A stretch of 64,000 nucleotides of DNA, taken from NCBI GenBank assembly GCA_964017145.1, contig OZ024843.1, positions 1,417,001 to 1,481,000 on the forward strand, given 5' to 3'. Each line of letters starts with the position of its first letter. Positions within the stretch are counted from its first letter, which is position 1. The notes under the pieces are model-generated. The model was not told the origin of the DNA. It was given only the letters and a program-made list of their open reading frames with translations, and searched no databases. Positions 1-11,721 of the stretch are shown one piece after another. A program made the position numbers and the translations under genes. This DNA comes from Agrocybe praecox. Lineage: Eukaryota > Basidiomycota > Agaricomycetes > Agaricales > Agrocybaceae.

Positions 1-445
1 AACGTCAGTTTTAGACGGTAGTAGAAGAGGTCTGTGGGCATTACCCTGTCTCCGTTAGCTCAAAGGGGGGTTTATCAATATCTATGAAATTTTGTCAATT
101 CAGGCGTGAAATAAAGGCCGAGTGAACGTACGTACTCCTCGACGGGTTGGGGTATGTGTCGTGCAATTTGAAGGTCACTCTTTTGATAAAATAGCTTAAA
201 TCGTCTGCTCCACCGACCTGTTCAGAATCTGGGGCTGAGGCAGCGCTGCGAACTGCGACTGTCCATCGATGTGTGTGGTCAGGATTTGAAGAAAGTTCGC
301 GTTCTTTCTGAGCCAAAACGACCGCAGTGTTGCCATAGATAATAGGTCTAAACACGGTTGTACCCTATAGAAATATGAGAAATGAAGAGAGAAAGGATGG
401 TTAGGATGTTGTGCATACTCTTTCCCGAACGCGTTCATTAGACAT
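1..445 (-). CDS. YEATS-domain protein, Yaf9/GAS41-like (3' end beyond window)
   Basis: YEATS proteins read acylated or methylated histone lysines; Yaf9 works in the SWR1 and NuA4 chromatin complexes, TAF14 in TFIID/TFIIF. Three exons are visible on the minus strand: 445-419, 364-136 and 81-45, joined by GT-AG introns; a fourth intron runs off the window. The peptide shows YEATS hallmarks in order: FRPIIYGNTAVVL, HTHRWTVAVRS, FIKRVTFKLHDTYPNP and IDKPPFELTETG. An Ala/Ser/Asp-rich insert (about 15 residues) sits after HTHRWTVAVRS. The start ATG gives MSNERVRERG directly before the domain, as in Yaf9, where YEATS is N-terminal. The domain's end and the usual C-terminal coiled coil are outside the window, so Yaf9 versus TAF14 is judged only from the N-terminal spacing. 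Confidence 0.85.
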
Positions 446-570
446 GGTTGCTTCTAGGTGAGAACTACAGAGTCTCGGCCTGTCGGAATTGCAAACTCCG
501 CAACCACCCGTAAAGCCAGCCAACGCTGCCCTCACTAGTAACCAACCACTACATTTCATCTTCACTCGCC
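446..570. promoter_or_regulatory. Compact divergent promoter between YEATS gene and COX7A
   Basis: Only 125 bp separate the two start codons, which face away from each other. Both 5' UTRs and any core promoter elements must fit here, so the two genes probably share control. I see no clear TATA box; the right part is pyrimidine-rich (CATCTTCACTCGCC just before the COX7A ATG), common upstream of fungal starts. Confidence 0.55.
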
Positions 571-1004
571 ATGTCTATCCTCTCCCCACTCTACAACTGT
601 AATTACTCTTGACGATTCTACTGCTGAATTTATGTCTTATTCTTTTACAGTGCCCAACCACGTCCTTGAAAGGCAGAAGGCTTTCCAGGTCCGCATTTAA
701 TCGCCTTTCCTGCCTTTCCATGCATATCCTGAACTGCAATCATAACAGAACTCCTCGAAGCCTCTGGTCCTCCGTGGACCCCGTGCTGGCCTCTACGTCG
801 GTGAGCACTGGCCGTCGACAAAATTCCCCTGATGTCATCCGCTCATCAAGCGTTATAGGTGGCTACGCCGCTCTCTTCACCGTTGGAATGGTCTCTACTG
901 TCTACGCGTTAGGATCCCTGATTGCAGTGCGTGATTAGCTTCTACTTCTTTACCTCAATCCATTCCATTGACTTGGTTCATTACAGGGCAAAAAGACCGA
1001 GTAG
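571..1004 (+). CDS. Cytochrome c oxidase subunit VIIa (67 aa)
   Basis: A small single-span subunit of mitochondrial complex IV in the inner membrane. Five exons (571-598, 651-688, 749-800, 859-926, 987-1004) total 204 nt, giving 67 residues plus stop. The peptide begins MSILSPLYNLPNHVLERQKA, runs through KPLVLRGPRAGLYV, then a hydrophobic span (GGYAALFTVGMVSTVYALGS) and ends IAGKKTE. The LERQKAFQ, RGPR-GLYV and C-terminal GKKTE blocks match fungal COX7A/Cox9-type subunits. Intron 2 has a GTCCGC donor, which fits GTNNG; every junction keeps the frame. No stretch over 76 nt is uninterrupted by introns. Confidence 0.88.
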
Positions 1005-1628
1005 ATGCACATATATTTTAGAAGCATATCCCTTTTCCTCGACACAAAACTATAGGCATCATAATAACGATCCGCAGTCTTCGCAGAATTTGACTCGAGT
1101 GGAAGTAGAATGCCCGAGCTGTATGGGTTCAACATGACAATCTCAGTATGTCGGGATCGTGATATGTTGTTGAAATTCAGCCGCGGCCAGTACTTCTTCG
1201 AACATTTCGGATGTCTTGAGAATTGTGTTTATTCTGATATCTCCCGCGCTACCTCAAGCTCCTATCTTGCTGGAAGGGTCATGAGACTGTGTCCTTGTCC
1301 GATATGACAGTTCCAAAATTACTGGGAGTATCGAATTAAGTTAGCGCTGCTTGCACCAAAATTTTCAACTTACTCATTGGTTGTCTGAGGAAGGCATATA
1401 TGATAGGTTTGCTCTGAGAAAACCAATCAACATCCGTTATAGAGCTGTGCGCACTGTTCGTGTTCTGTTAATACTGTAACATTTCCCATCCCCATCTGTG
1501 TTAAGTCACACAGGTTCAATGCAGCCCTTGATGAAATCAACACACATATACAGATGCCAACTATCTTTCTCTCTATGCACTCATCATCCTTACCGCCAGC
1601 GCTTTGCTAGATTGCTATCCTATTCCAC
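1005..1628. other. Intergenic, no gene seen
   Basis: Holds the COX7A 3' UTR and the next gene's promoter and 5' UTR. Short open frames exist but none resembles a known protein or pairs with plausible splice sites. Confidence 0.4.
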
Positions 1629-3053
1629 ATGTCCCTCTCAATCTTGCGCTCCATCGCCGAGCGCGACGAGCGACGAGCACATTTCTCACAAGATGAAGAC
1701 GAATGTCCGGATTATGACGTTGCCGTGAGCAGAAGGTGAGTTATCTATGACACCTTGTGTGATGTTAATCCTGTGTTAACGACCTCCCAACCGTCATTTT
1801 AATTAAGCAATTCCAATGCAACAACCAGCACAACAAGCCATCTAGATCCTGATCTACTAGCAGTCTCACCGCTGAAGTATGTCGATCTGCCATTAAATGA
1901 CCCAAGTCATTGTTCTAACTATTTGTTGAAGCATTTCAGCCAGAAGACACATGAGGCCCCTCCCACGGCATGAAAGATACACCTATACCTACCGAATGGT
2001 GGCGAATAACGCACCACTCGAGTTCATGATTGCGTATGTTATCATCATACCCTTTGGACAGGTTAGCTAACGTTGGTTATGAAGCGTCGAACCAGAATCT
2101 GGCAAACCTACGCCTGGAAAGTACACGTTCCATCTATCTATCAAAGCCAACGGCGTCGAACGTACGATCAGTGAGCCAACGACGAGAATGCTCAAGGTCG
2201 ACCCGCGGAAACTCGATTTCGTCGTTTTGTGCGTGTGGTTTGAAAATTATTCTGCTATGCACCACATCAACTGATTATGTTGCACTGCAGTATATTTCCA
2301 GGAAAATCAGGTCTACCGAATGGGTCTCTGTGGTCAGTCCGAGTGTGGCTTAGAGTGAACTTTGTCGATCATCGGCTGTTTGGGGACGATGAGTTGTGGG
2401 TTGCGAAGGATCCTGATTTCAATTCCATTGGAGATGCTTCTTTCGCCAGGCTAAGAGGGTCAGACCATTCGGGAGAGCAGGTATACCATGCATACGTAGG
2501 AAGGGCACTTGTTACCTTCATAATCAGGTGGAAATCAATGGGCACCAAAACATACACGTACTCTCTTGAATACGAAGCCAATGGAGTAGGAGATATTCTG
2601 TTCGAGGATTTAAAAATGCGGCTGGACGGAGACCCTAGGGCCATCAGTTTCTTGATTTAGTGAGTTCCGCCGGGACTTGTCTATGTGGGATCTACTTATT
2701 GAATGCTCTACGTATGCAGTACCACACCGTCTAATTCAGTACCCCAAGGAGCCTCTCATAAGCTGAGGGTCTGGCTACGTTCCCTCGTTCCCCTTCCACC
2801 CTCCGACCCAGCAACGTCTTATGCTCTACCTTTCAACGACTCGTATATTTATCAACGAATATGGAAATACGACTCATTTAAAGTTGGCTCTCGACTGGAC
2901 TTTGAATCGCTAGGGTCGAAGATGGTCAAGGGATTCCTCTCAGGGCAACCCCAGACTACAGTGATTTCGAATCCAATACCAGCAGCGGACCTACATAGTC
3001 CGCGATCGATTTACAGGGAAAAGAGGGGCTACGATTTTGATTCTATTTCATGA
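1629..3053 (+). CDS. Unrecognised conserved-looking protein, 374 aa
   Basis: I do not recognise the family. Six exons (1629-1735, 1808-1876, 1932-2033, 2085-2228, 2291-2659, 2720-3053) sum to 1125 nt and stay in frame, with GT-AG junctions and a CTAAC branch site in intron 2. The N-terminal 60 residues are charged and then Ser/Thr/Asn-rich. From about residue 65 on the chain looks like a beta-rich globular domain: alternating hydrophobic strands such as YTFHLSIKANG, SLWSVRVWLRVNFVDHRLFG and YTYSLEYEANGVGDILFEDL. There is no signal peptide or membrane span, so a nuclear or cytosolic protein is likely. The start was chosen as the first ATG that keeps all six exons in one frame. Confidence 0.7.
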
Positions 3054-3256
3054 CATTCGTTTTCACTTTCTGTGCTTATTTATTACATTTATTTGGAGTA
3101 TGTATAACAGTGTAAAAACATATGTATCACGTTTGTATAGCTTATTTAATAGTAGAAGTTCGACATCGGTGTATAATTTGTTGCGTGCTTTGTAAATATT
3201 TGTGTAACTTACTTCGTAGGTAATGTAATTTAAGCAATCCGGTAATACCGTGTCCT

Positions 3257-4160
3257 TTAGACTTGGACATGTTTGGATAAGAAGCCTTCCCATTCTTCTT
3301 TCTCCCAGGAGCTTGAGATTTGATTCTGGACGAGCCCGTCCCAGAGAGCGGTGGGAGAGACGTGAATCCCGTTCTGCCTGGAGAATTTAACTGGAGAACT
3401 ATTAGCTGTCGTTCTAGCATCTCTCCTTTAAAAGTATTACCATTATATTTGAGATCATCGGTCACAGCGTTCCCTCCATTTGCAGATCCTTTGAATGTTA
3501 ACAAGTCTTTGAAGGCATCGATAGAATTGGCCGGTAAAACCTCAGCGGCGATCTGAGCCAATTTCTCTCGGACTTGTCGAGGTGTCAAATCCTGAGAGGG
3601 AATGTCAAAGAATTCTTCTTGACCCTTGAAGAGCTGTATCTTAGTAATTAGTACCGAGTGCATATGCTTGAGCAACTCCGTACGCACCGCGAGACTGAAA
3701 GCCCAAAAATTCTGAGGTGATGCTCGGAGTGCCTAGGCGTAGCAAATCAGCCTTAGCTTCAATCTTGGAAGGATTTGGAGCATAAACATACAGCAAGACC
3801 CGCTTCATTGGTCAGGGTAGACATGGCATGCCATGGTTGTACTTGGAACCTATAAATTACCTTCAATTTCCCCTCGTAAGAGCCTCCAGCGGAAACGAGA
3901 GGTTTGACGAATTTGTCCAGTTTAAATGCGATCTTTGCACTATCGCCAAAAGATTTTGACGTTTGTTTTGTAAATAAATACTAAAAATTATTATTGTTTT
4001 TAGTACCTGAACGGACACACATAGTCCACTACGACGATAACTTCAGTCCCACTTGTTGAAGCATACATGATCTTGGGTACTTACGGAAGATATCCAATGT
4101 GTGAGGTGCGTCAGGATGACCCAGAATGATTTGAGGGCGTAATGACGGTTGAAGTGCCAT
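3257..4160 (-). CDS. DsbA-like thioredoxin-fold protein, about 211 aa
   Basis: The protein belongs to the basidiomycete group of DSBA/thioredoxin-fold proteins. Five introns are resolved on the minus strand. Order of signals: MALQPSLRPQIILGHPDAPHTLDIF (leader to first strand), VVVDYVCPFSAKIA (active-site loop), VIYRFQVQPWHAMST, FWAFSLA, GQEEFFDIPSQDLTP (helical insert), and near the end NGIHVSPTALWDGLVQNQISSSW with the expected cis-Pro (SPT). The active loop is CPFS, one cysteine followed by Ser instead of CxxC, so thiol exchange by a classic dithiol mechanism is unlikely; a GSH-linked (kappa-GST-like) or structural role is possible. It is transcribed away from the PCI gene with 271 bp between starts. 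No signal peptide. Confidence 0.78.
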
Positions 4161-4431
4161 TCTTAGGGATAGGACACAATATTTATGAGTAGAGGATGGA
4201 CACAACAGGTTGTCGGCTTGATTTCACCATACCCCTATTAGATCACCTCAGAGTCAGCCTAATCAATGACATCACTTGCAAGTGTAGTGATTTCGTGCGC
4301 ACGTGCTGTGGCTTTTGACAAGCAGCAGTAAACAGAGTTGATCATGCACCTGTCCGCCTCGACGCGCCGGGCTGAAGGGTGAAGCTGAAGCCGCTTGTAT
4401 TTCTGACACTTAAGACCTACTATTAGCCACA
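4161..4431. promoter_or_regulatory. Divergent promoter, DsbA-like and PCI genes
   Basis: 271 bp between two start codons in opposite directions. It must carry both promoters. No specific operator-like element could be named from sequence alone. Confidence 0.4.
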
Positions 4432-6145
4432 ATGCCTATGGATTTTTCGACATATATCATTCAGTTGAACGACGCCATCCTTCTAGAAAATGGCCCTGAT
4501 TTGGCATACCTCTTACGTCCAACCAGTCCACATGGAAAGGACCTTGTAAAGGAATTTCGGAATCCAACAGTGAGTGCACCCCATGCCTTGTATTTTGTTA
4601 TCACCAAATATAATTATTGCAGAAAAACTCCTTCGGCCGATATGAAGGATCTATGATTCCTCCTTGGGACGATATCGCTATACAATACGTGCTGGTCTGC
4701 ACACATGTTGCGAGGAAAAGATATATCGAAGCGTTTAAAGAGGAATCACAACTTGTATCGTGAGTCATGCAAACCTAGGCTCTCATCTAAGGCGCACTCA
4801 AGTACGGCTACAGCCTATTTATGAGGTTCTTCACTGAGAACAGAGGGTGGACACTACCAGCTCTCTTTTCTATTCTACGCGATCTCAGAGACTTAGCAAT
4901 GGATGTTGGGACCATTTCATATTAAGTCATTGAAGTTTTCTGAAGACATGCTATCTTACAGGCCGACTTCCATGCGAAATATAATGGCCAAAAGAGCGAG
5001 TGCATGGAAGATTCTGCTCGCACAATAGCAAAAGCTTTTGGATACTGTATGACAGATCGGTATGACTCCCCAGCTTCCTTTCTGTCTCCATTATTAACGC
5101 ATATACAGAACATCTCCACCTGATCAGTCACGGAAATGGGGGGTTTACTACATTGTTGGGCTTGTGCTGAAGTCATATTTCCGGGTACGCGCCATTAACT
5201 GTCTATTTGAAAGCTTTGGCAAAGCGTTTACCTATCCTAGGTGAAACGCATATCTCTTTCGAAAAACATCCTGCGAGCACTTGAAGCAAATAACGATATT
5301 CCAGCACTGTCACTATACCCAAGATCACATCAAGTGAGTTTTACTTTATGAGTTCAAGTCGAGCTAATGCATGGTGTGCAAGGTTACATTCAGGTATTAT
5401 ATCGGCATGCTAAGTTTCTTGAATGAAGAGTTCGCCAAAGTACGTTCATAAAGATTTTCTTTGGACTCTACTTACTTGTGTCGCACGCAAGGCTGAAGAG
5501 GAACTAACCCTTGCTTTTTATAACTGTGATATTGACGCTCACGGTAACCAAGAGTAAGCGACATTTCTTTCAGCCCACCTTTACTGACCTTTCAATATTA
5601 CATCTTTTAGGCGCATTCTAGCATATTTAATTCCCCTCCGGATCTTAAAAGGTCATCTTCCTTCAGCAGAGCTAATGAAGCGATTCCCCGTCTTGGACGA
5701 ATTATTTTCCCCTTTCATTACAGCTATCAAAACTGGGGACTTGATATCATACGATCGCGCCCTTGAGAAATGGGAGACAAGATTACTCGACATGAACCTC
5801 TGGCTAACTATTGAGAAAGCCAGAGAGCTCTGTTTGCGGACTTTATTCCGCAGGATGTAAGCATTTTTTTATTCAGAATTTTTCAATTTGTACTGAAACC
5901 ACCGACTTCATAGGTGGGTTGCTTCAGGGAAAAGTAGCAGGATACCTATTTCAATGTTCCATACTGCGTTGGCCATCTCAGGAATCGATGTTTCTGAAGA
6001 AGAAGCCGAATGCCTGGTGGCCAACATGATCTACCGGAACTTCATGAAAGGTTACATCAGCCATGAGAAACAAATGGTAGTTTTGGCAACTTCGAATGCA
6101 TTCCCGAAGGTGGTGGATCGCCCTTCGCCGTACGCATTAATATAA
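4432..6145 (+). CDS. PCI-domain protein, CSN12/PCID2 family
   Basis: This family includes yeast Csn12 and Thp1 and human PCID2, which act in COP9-like or TREX-2 complexes at the transcription-export interface. At least nine exons with 50-60 nt GT-AG introns are followed through the gene. Landmarks in order: MPMDFSTYIIQLNDAILLENG, FGRYEGSMIPPW, WGVYYIVGLVLKSYFRV, FRYYIGMLSFLNEEFAKAEEEL, then ERILAYLIPLRILKGHLPS and the winged-helix part of PCI ending in ANMIYRNFMKGYISHEKQMV and a short tail (NAFPKVVDRPSPYAL). The paired signatures IYRNFMKGYISHEKQ and YLIPLRILKGHLP are diagnostic of this branch rather than of proteasome or eIF3 PCI subunits. The predicted length, about 400 residues, is usual for the family. 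No breaks seen. Confidence 0.85.
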
Positions 6146-6545
6146 GAGCGAAACATGTTACTCTGTTTATTTGTGTTGTTGAGTACCATATTTTATTCTG
6201 TAAGATGAAAATATAGTTTGTATGAAGTTTTCACAGGCTGTCCGACTATTCAAGAAACTATACTTACGTAAAAACCGCCTGTCTCCACACTGCATTGTCT
6301 GCTACCGTCCCAATAAGCATTCAAGTTCATATTGATATACGTTTTGCTGCCCAACTCTTGAACGTTCCCAAAGTTATAATTTCGAGTCCGACATGTTCTC
6401 AAAGACCAAGAACACCGTCATCACTGGCGGTCTTTTCCATATGCAACAGATTAATGATAAGAAGGGTGATGAAGGACATAAAGGCAAGAAATTTTTGACG
6501 ACGGGATGAAACGGTTGTGCGTTTGCTAACCGAGAACCAGTAATC
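6146..6545. other. Intergenic before the NACHT gene
   Basis: PCI gene 3' UTR and NACHT promoter. NACHT relatives in Agaricomycetes often carry an extra short N-terminal exon; I could not find one here with a good ATG and splice site. Confidence 0.35.
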
Positions 6546-8988
6546 ATGGAAGTTCTTCAACCAAAAGTCTCACTCGGAGCATTTTACGATTCTGCAGAAC
6601 GTAGAGACCCTCCACGATGCCATCCTGGTACTCGGACACACATCTTGGAGATGATCATGTTCTGGGTGCGTAACATTGAGAAGACCTGCATGTTTATGTG
6701 GCTATATGGTCCCGCTGGTGCTGGTAAATCGGCTATCGCACAGACTATCGCGGAGATGTGTCATGCAGGAGACCTTTTGGCCGCAACCTTCTTTTTCTCG
6801 CATATGGCAATGGATCGGAACCACGAGCGGGCGCTGGTATCGACTATAATATACCAGCTTGTCATTTCTATCCCAGAAGTCCGATCTCAGGTTGTTGAGG
6901 CCTTGGAACAAGATCCATTGCTTTTGACCAAAGCCATCGACACACAGCTACAGGAGTTACTCGTCAATCCTCTAAACGAAGTGGCGAAGAAAAACGAAGC
7001 GGCTTTCGGTTCCCGACCTAGGTTCATTGTTTTGGATGGCCTTGATGAATGCAGCGATGCTAGGACCCAATTGCGCGTTCTGAAAGCTCTCGCAAAGGCC
7101 GTAGAGCAGCTTTCTACGCCGCTTTTCTTTTTGATCTCAACAAGACCAGAATTCTACCTTCGAAAGACTCTTAGTAAATTTATGGGCACCAAGACAAATT
7201 GCATATCCTTGGACGGGCAGTACCAACCAAATATCGATATTCGGATTTTTCTTCGGTCCAAATTTGCAGATATACAAGACGATCATCCCGCAGGACCATA
7301 TTTACCGAACGACTGGCCTTCGGAAGATGATATCGATAGAATTATTGCTAAATCTTCTGGTCAATTCATCTATGCGTCCACGGTCATGCGATTTGTGGAA
7401 GCGTACCAGCATATGCCAACGGAAAGGTTGAAGATTATATTTTCTGCCGCGCCTTCAGCTGTTGGTAGTGATTCACCGTTCGTCGAACTGGACGCGCTAT
7501 ACTCACGCATATTTTGTGCAGTCGCAAGCCACAACATGGGCAAAGTGCTCGACATCCTATCTATACTATTACTCACTTCGAGCATTGAAATGACGCCTGA
7601 TAGGATCTCAGAATTCTTGTCCTATAGTCCTGGGGAGGTCTACACTGTATTGACCGACCTGCATTCCCTCGTATCCATCCCATCAGTCGACGAAGGACCT
7701 GGCCCTGGGAGTCGCTTATATTCCTTCCATGCATCACTGGCCGACTTCCTTTTAGACGAATCTCGCTCAAAAGAATATTTTATCAACAAACCACTGGCAT
7801 ATACAAAACTAGTGAGACGATGCTTGAGACAATTTCTCGCTCCGAACATCAGTGAAGAAGGTTTGTTGATGAATGTGATGAAAACCGCTTTTTTGTCTGA
7901 TGTCATCTCTAGCACGAAATGTTGCTCATTCTTTATTCAAAGAGAGCCTCTTTCACGCTCATCAAACCCCGGAGATGCTCGCGGACTTGTGCAACCTAGA
8001 TCTGATATCACACCTTCAATGGTTGAGCTCAGGCGGGAGAAGTCAACCTGTGGATATTGATCCAAATTTGAATCAACAACCTGATTCTGTATTCGTGTGG
8101 GATAAGATACCCACTAGGACTCCATTTGGTCCACTAGATGCCGATGTTCAAAGGTTTGTTGCTTGGCTCCAGAACACAGTGAGTTGTATTTGGTTCCTAG
8201 ATTTGGTACTATTTCACTTTGCTGACGGGACATAAATTTTGTAGACCATCTCGTCTACTAGTGGTACTGCATTGTTCGCTCATCATCAACACACCTTCGA
8301 CAAATGGCTGCTCTCCGAGCTCGAATGTTATCCTGAAAGATTTGGTTGGAATAAACTAATTTCCGCCTTTGAGATTGAGAAAGACGTCCTCCAAGCCCAT
8401 TTTGGGGAACTTTACGTGGTTCTGGTAGACCGTATTGATTTGTATCACTGGAATCTTGAGTGGTCTCGTCTGGCATCTGTTCAGCTTAAGTCACTTCCGA
8501 CGCCTACGTTAGAGGCAGGGCCATATCTTGACATACTCCGAGCATTTTTCTCGTCCCAAGAACGCTCCGGTACATACAGCTTCGATGCGACCAAGAGCCT
8601 CCAGCTCGCATTGTGTCTCCTGAGCTATATATCATCGCAAAGGTAAGTCGCATTCGATCCTTTTTAGTCAATGAATTGAAAAAACTCTTGTGGTTGGCCT
8701 CGTACTTAGTACTAGCAACGGACGGAAAAATGACTCCGTCCACATAGAAAATGCGATAATAAAACTGCTTCCCGACATTCTTTCTAAAGCATCCAAATGT
8801 CCAGAATTTGCTTCGACAATGTCGGACTTTCCTGTATCGTTGGAAAAAGTCAGATCATTTGATCACGGTAGAGAAATATTTTTACCCAAGTGTGTTTGAT
8901 ACGTCACTCCCTTTTTGGTGAAACTAACTTGATCTCGTTTAGGGCCCGGCAACATATTTCTGATGAGATTAGACAACCTCACAAGTAG
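6546..8988 (+). CDS. NACHT-domain NTPase, 734 aa
   Basis: A STAND-class signalling NTPase of the large Agaricomycete NACHT family, whose members are linked to non-self recognition and programmed cell death; the trigger of this one is unknown. Five exons (6546-7860, 7913-8178, 8245-8642, 8710-8889, 8943-8988) sum to 2205 nt in frame. N-terminal linker AFYDSAERRDPPRCHPGTR is the usual lead-in. Walker A is GPAGAGKS (residues 55-62) and Walker B is FIVLDGLDEC (160-169), followed by LFFLISTRPE (sensor region) and YSFHASLADFLLDESRS of the winged-helix end. What looks like a frameshift near 7860-7912 is a 52-nt intron (GTTTGT...CTCTAG). No N-terminal effector domain and no C-terminal WD40, ankyrin or TPR array follows, so it is short for the group; its helical C-terminus has no name. 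Confidence 0.85.
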
Positions 8989-9548
8989 CTTTGTTAAAAT
9001 TGATTAAAATTTATTCAACGTCATTATTGATATTGAACCAAAGAAACAGAACATTCGATATATTCATACAAAATTTACAAATGCGGCGTGGGATTGAGAT
9101 GATGATGATGATGATGTCCGTAAATATGTAGTCCGTATGTGATTGTGATTCACGTCGTAAAAATGGCCCTATTCATAGTCCTATGATGTCCATGTAGTAA
9201 GTAGTGGTGAAAAAAACCAAAAGTAAGCCAAAAACCAAAAGTGATGAGAATCACCTCGGATTGAATGTGGGACCTTCAGAAAACGGTTGAAATCAGCTCA
9301 GTTGGGCTAGTCGTTAACTCGTTTTTCGAAGCATGCTGCTCTCCCAAGGTTGTGCATGGTGGGACGTTCTGACGTCTGACGTCTGACGGATGGATGGACG
9401 GGCGTCTGTGTGTTGTTGTAATAAGTGCCGCTCGATCAAATGCCGTCCGCCCTTGGAAGTTGTCCGCGTCCTGCTGTATCCCACGTCACGCCACGCATGT
9501 TCCTGATTCATAAATCGACCCGTTTGAAGCCCGAGCGCATGTCGCACA
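8989..9548. other. Intergenic between convergent genes
   Basis: Shared 3' region of the NACHT gene and the tail-anchored gene. It contains a short GAT repeat (near 9100-9116) and a GACGTCT direct repeat (9365-9387). No coding evidence. Confidence 0.4.
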
Positions 9549-9980
9549 CTACAAGTAGTGCTTGACAATATAATTCCCCAGACAAATAGCAAACAGAATG
9601 ACGAAGAACACCCCCAGTAATCGGCCAGCTATGCCAAGTTTGATCATGAACTCCGATGGGGGGTGCTCCGGTGGGAACATGACGACGACGTCTTTGGATT
9701 TGAGGTCCTTTATCTCGTCTAGGTATCCTTGGATGTTGTACTTGACCTTTTGCCTAGGAGGCGGAGGGGGGTTGAGCTCTTTGGATTCGAGGATGACTTT
9801 TAAGGACACGGCGCCGGGTGGTGATGATGATGATTCTGACGCGCTGTCGGATACCTTGGTGGGACTCGTGGGTGGCGTGCTGTGTTTTGTACTTGCTCCA
9901 GTAGAGCCACTCGCGGCGCGGAGGATCCTGAGACTGCGTCTGGTCGGGGTAACTGGGGCGGTTTTAGACCTGGGAGCCAT
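9549..9980 (-). CDS. Small tail-anchored protein, 143 aa, unknown
   Basis: One exon. The first 60 residues are basic and Ser/Thr/Pro-rich (MAPRSKTAPVTPTRRSLRIL), typical of disorder and phosphorylation. A middle block (about 60-110) has PPPPPRQK and charged helical residues. The last 30 residues form one hydrophobic span, LLGVFFVILFAICLGNYI, ending VKHYL. With no signal peptide this layout predicts a C-tail anchor in the ER or outer mitochondrial membrane with the bulk in the cytosol. I do not recognise the family. The 228-aa protein downstream has a similar layout but no clear sequence match. Confidence 0.65.
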   Translation of the reverse strand: MAPRSKTAPVTPTRRSLRILRAASGSTGASTKHSTPPTSPTKVSDSASESSSSPPGAVSLKVILESKELNPPPPPRQKVKYNIQGYLDEIKDLKSKDVVVMFPPEHPPSEFMIKLGIAGRLLGVFFVILFAICLGNYIVKHYL

Positions 9981-10021
9981 GGCTTGACTTGAGATTAGCG
10001 ACGTTAAGAGAAATATAAAAC

Positions 10022-10110
10022 AATAAAAGAGAAATAAGAGAGTGAGTGAGAGGGAGATCTAGTGAGAGAGTGAGCAAGAGAGAGAGGTAGAGAGAGACGA
10101 GAGCAAAAGA
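10022..10110. repeat. GA-rich purine tract
   Basis: Imperfect (GA)n with AGAGAGTGAG units upstream of the tail-anchored gene (minus strand start at 9980). Read on its coding strand it is a CT-rich stretch within about 130 bp of the ATG, like the pyrimidine-rich promoter or 5' UTR tracts of fungal genes. Confidence 0.6.
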
Positions 10111-11721
10111 AAGTGATCAGCGGGGATGCTGGATGATACTCTCCCTAGTAAACCCTCTCACTTATATAAGGACTAAGTGTGTGCATATCCTTTTTCCAAA
10201 ACGAAAGCATAGCTTTTACTATCCCTTAATTAAAAGTAAAAGGTTACCTACCTGCATGCACAGTTTAGTCTCCACGACTATTTTCCATATCCGGAAGTTG
10301 TTGTACTCCCTTCGACTCGTATTCCCAGGCCCAAAAAAAGAATAAAGGAAAATAACACCCTCGAGCTCTTAGCGGTAACCATGCTACCCACTTTGTACTC
10401 CATGAGAGGACCCAAAAATCTATATAAGGGGCCCCCACCCTCGAAGAGAAAAAAAAAACACATTGTAACTTGTCAGTTGGGATTTCTGTGGGTGATAAAA
10501 ATGTGGGAAGGGAAGTCCGACGGCTCCGAGTCCCCGCGACGACATTCCCATTTCTGGGCCTGGCCCACGATAGACGCTGCGTGTCACGAGATCGCGCCGG
10601 ATAAGCGCGGGATTTTTTCCCTGGGCCTCAGTCCGTTTTAAGCCTCCTCTGAACGTCTACTGGAAACTATGTAGAGCACGCGGATCATATACCAGAAAGA
10701 ATAAGAAAAGGGGGCATAGAGATAACTATCGACATCATGGGTACATATTAACTTGAGGGGCAACAACTACATATGATATGGAAAAACGGAGTTCATAACT
10801 GAGGTGGTCACAGTATCGAGAGAGAGAAGCCTGATAAATCGGCAAACGTGTATAAAATCCAGAATCCATAGATGGATAAGGAAGACGGGTGGGGCAGTGG
10901 GTGGAGTGCTAAGCATGTAAAGTGCGTTGCATGAATTGGTGGTGAAGAAAAATGAGCAGTGGGCATAGGTGAGGTGAGAGAGCATGGCATGGTTGGGTGG
11001 CCTGGCTGGCCAACGTTGAAGTTGCAGTAGACCGGTTGATAGGATGGAATAGAGTGCTGGTCTATGATATCTATTAGAGTATTGGAGGGCAGTGGGTGAT
11101 AGGGTCCTTTCCTATGTCCATAATCCAACGGCGGGGTAATGGAGGGCCATTATAATATCCTGGTAGATAAAATACCTTGACGGTCGAGGGCAATGCGGTT
11201 GATGTCCATTAAACTCTTGAGCAATGCTGAGAGCTGAATAGTGATACTGTGGTACAAGAAGGATTTGAGAAAGGGCTCCAGAGGCAGAAGAGAACGAAAT
11301 GTACAGAGTGAAGAGGTGGAGAATACACATACAATGAGGCAAGGGAAAGAGGCGAGACGATGAGATAGAGACGTTCTATGGCTAATGAATTCGCTTCTGA
11401 ATTCCTGGGCGCATCTGTGGAGAATGTCGTAATAGTGCACATCTATGTAGCTGGGGATGCCATAGCCAGGGATGCCATTAGTCGATAATCGTAAGCAACA
11501 TTGCCGGTGGTGGCCCGGATAGTGCCCAGGGGCGAGGTCGATCTACTGAGGTCGATAAGGCGTGAATAGACAGGGGATAGAGGTCCTTGAGAGACCATGA
11601 GTTTCTATAACACCGCGCTTGAAAAGTTTGAGAGGTTTGGATGGAGGTCATTACTCGACCAACCGACACTCTCAAGCAAGCGAGTCAATCGCCGATCCTG
11701 TCAACTACCCGTTGAGAGGAG
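10111..11721. other. 1.6-kb gap without recognised gene
   Basis: Open frames up to about 106 codons occur on both strands (for example 10381-10641 plus, 10808-11128 minus), but their translations show no domain, and flanking splice sites do not extend them. TATAAG-type motifs lie near 10430. Could hold a non-coding RNA or small gene; nothing I can support. Confidence 0.3.

Noticed and set aside
7861..7912. Apparent frameshift in the NACHT gene
   Set aside because: A normal 52-nt GT-AG intron explains it and the frame closes over all five exons.
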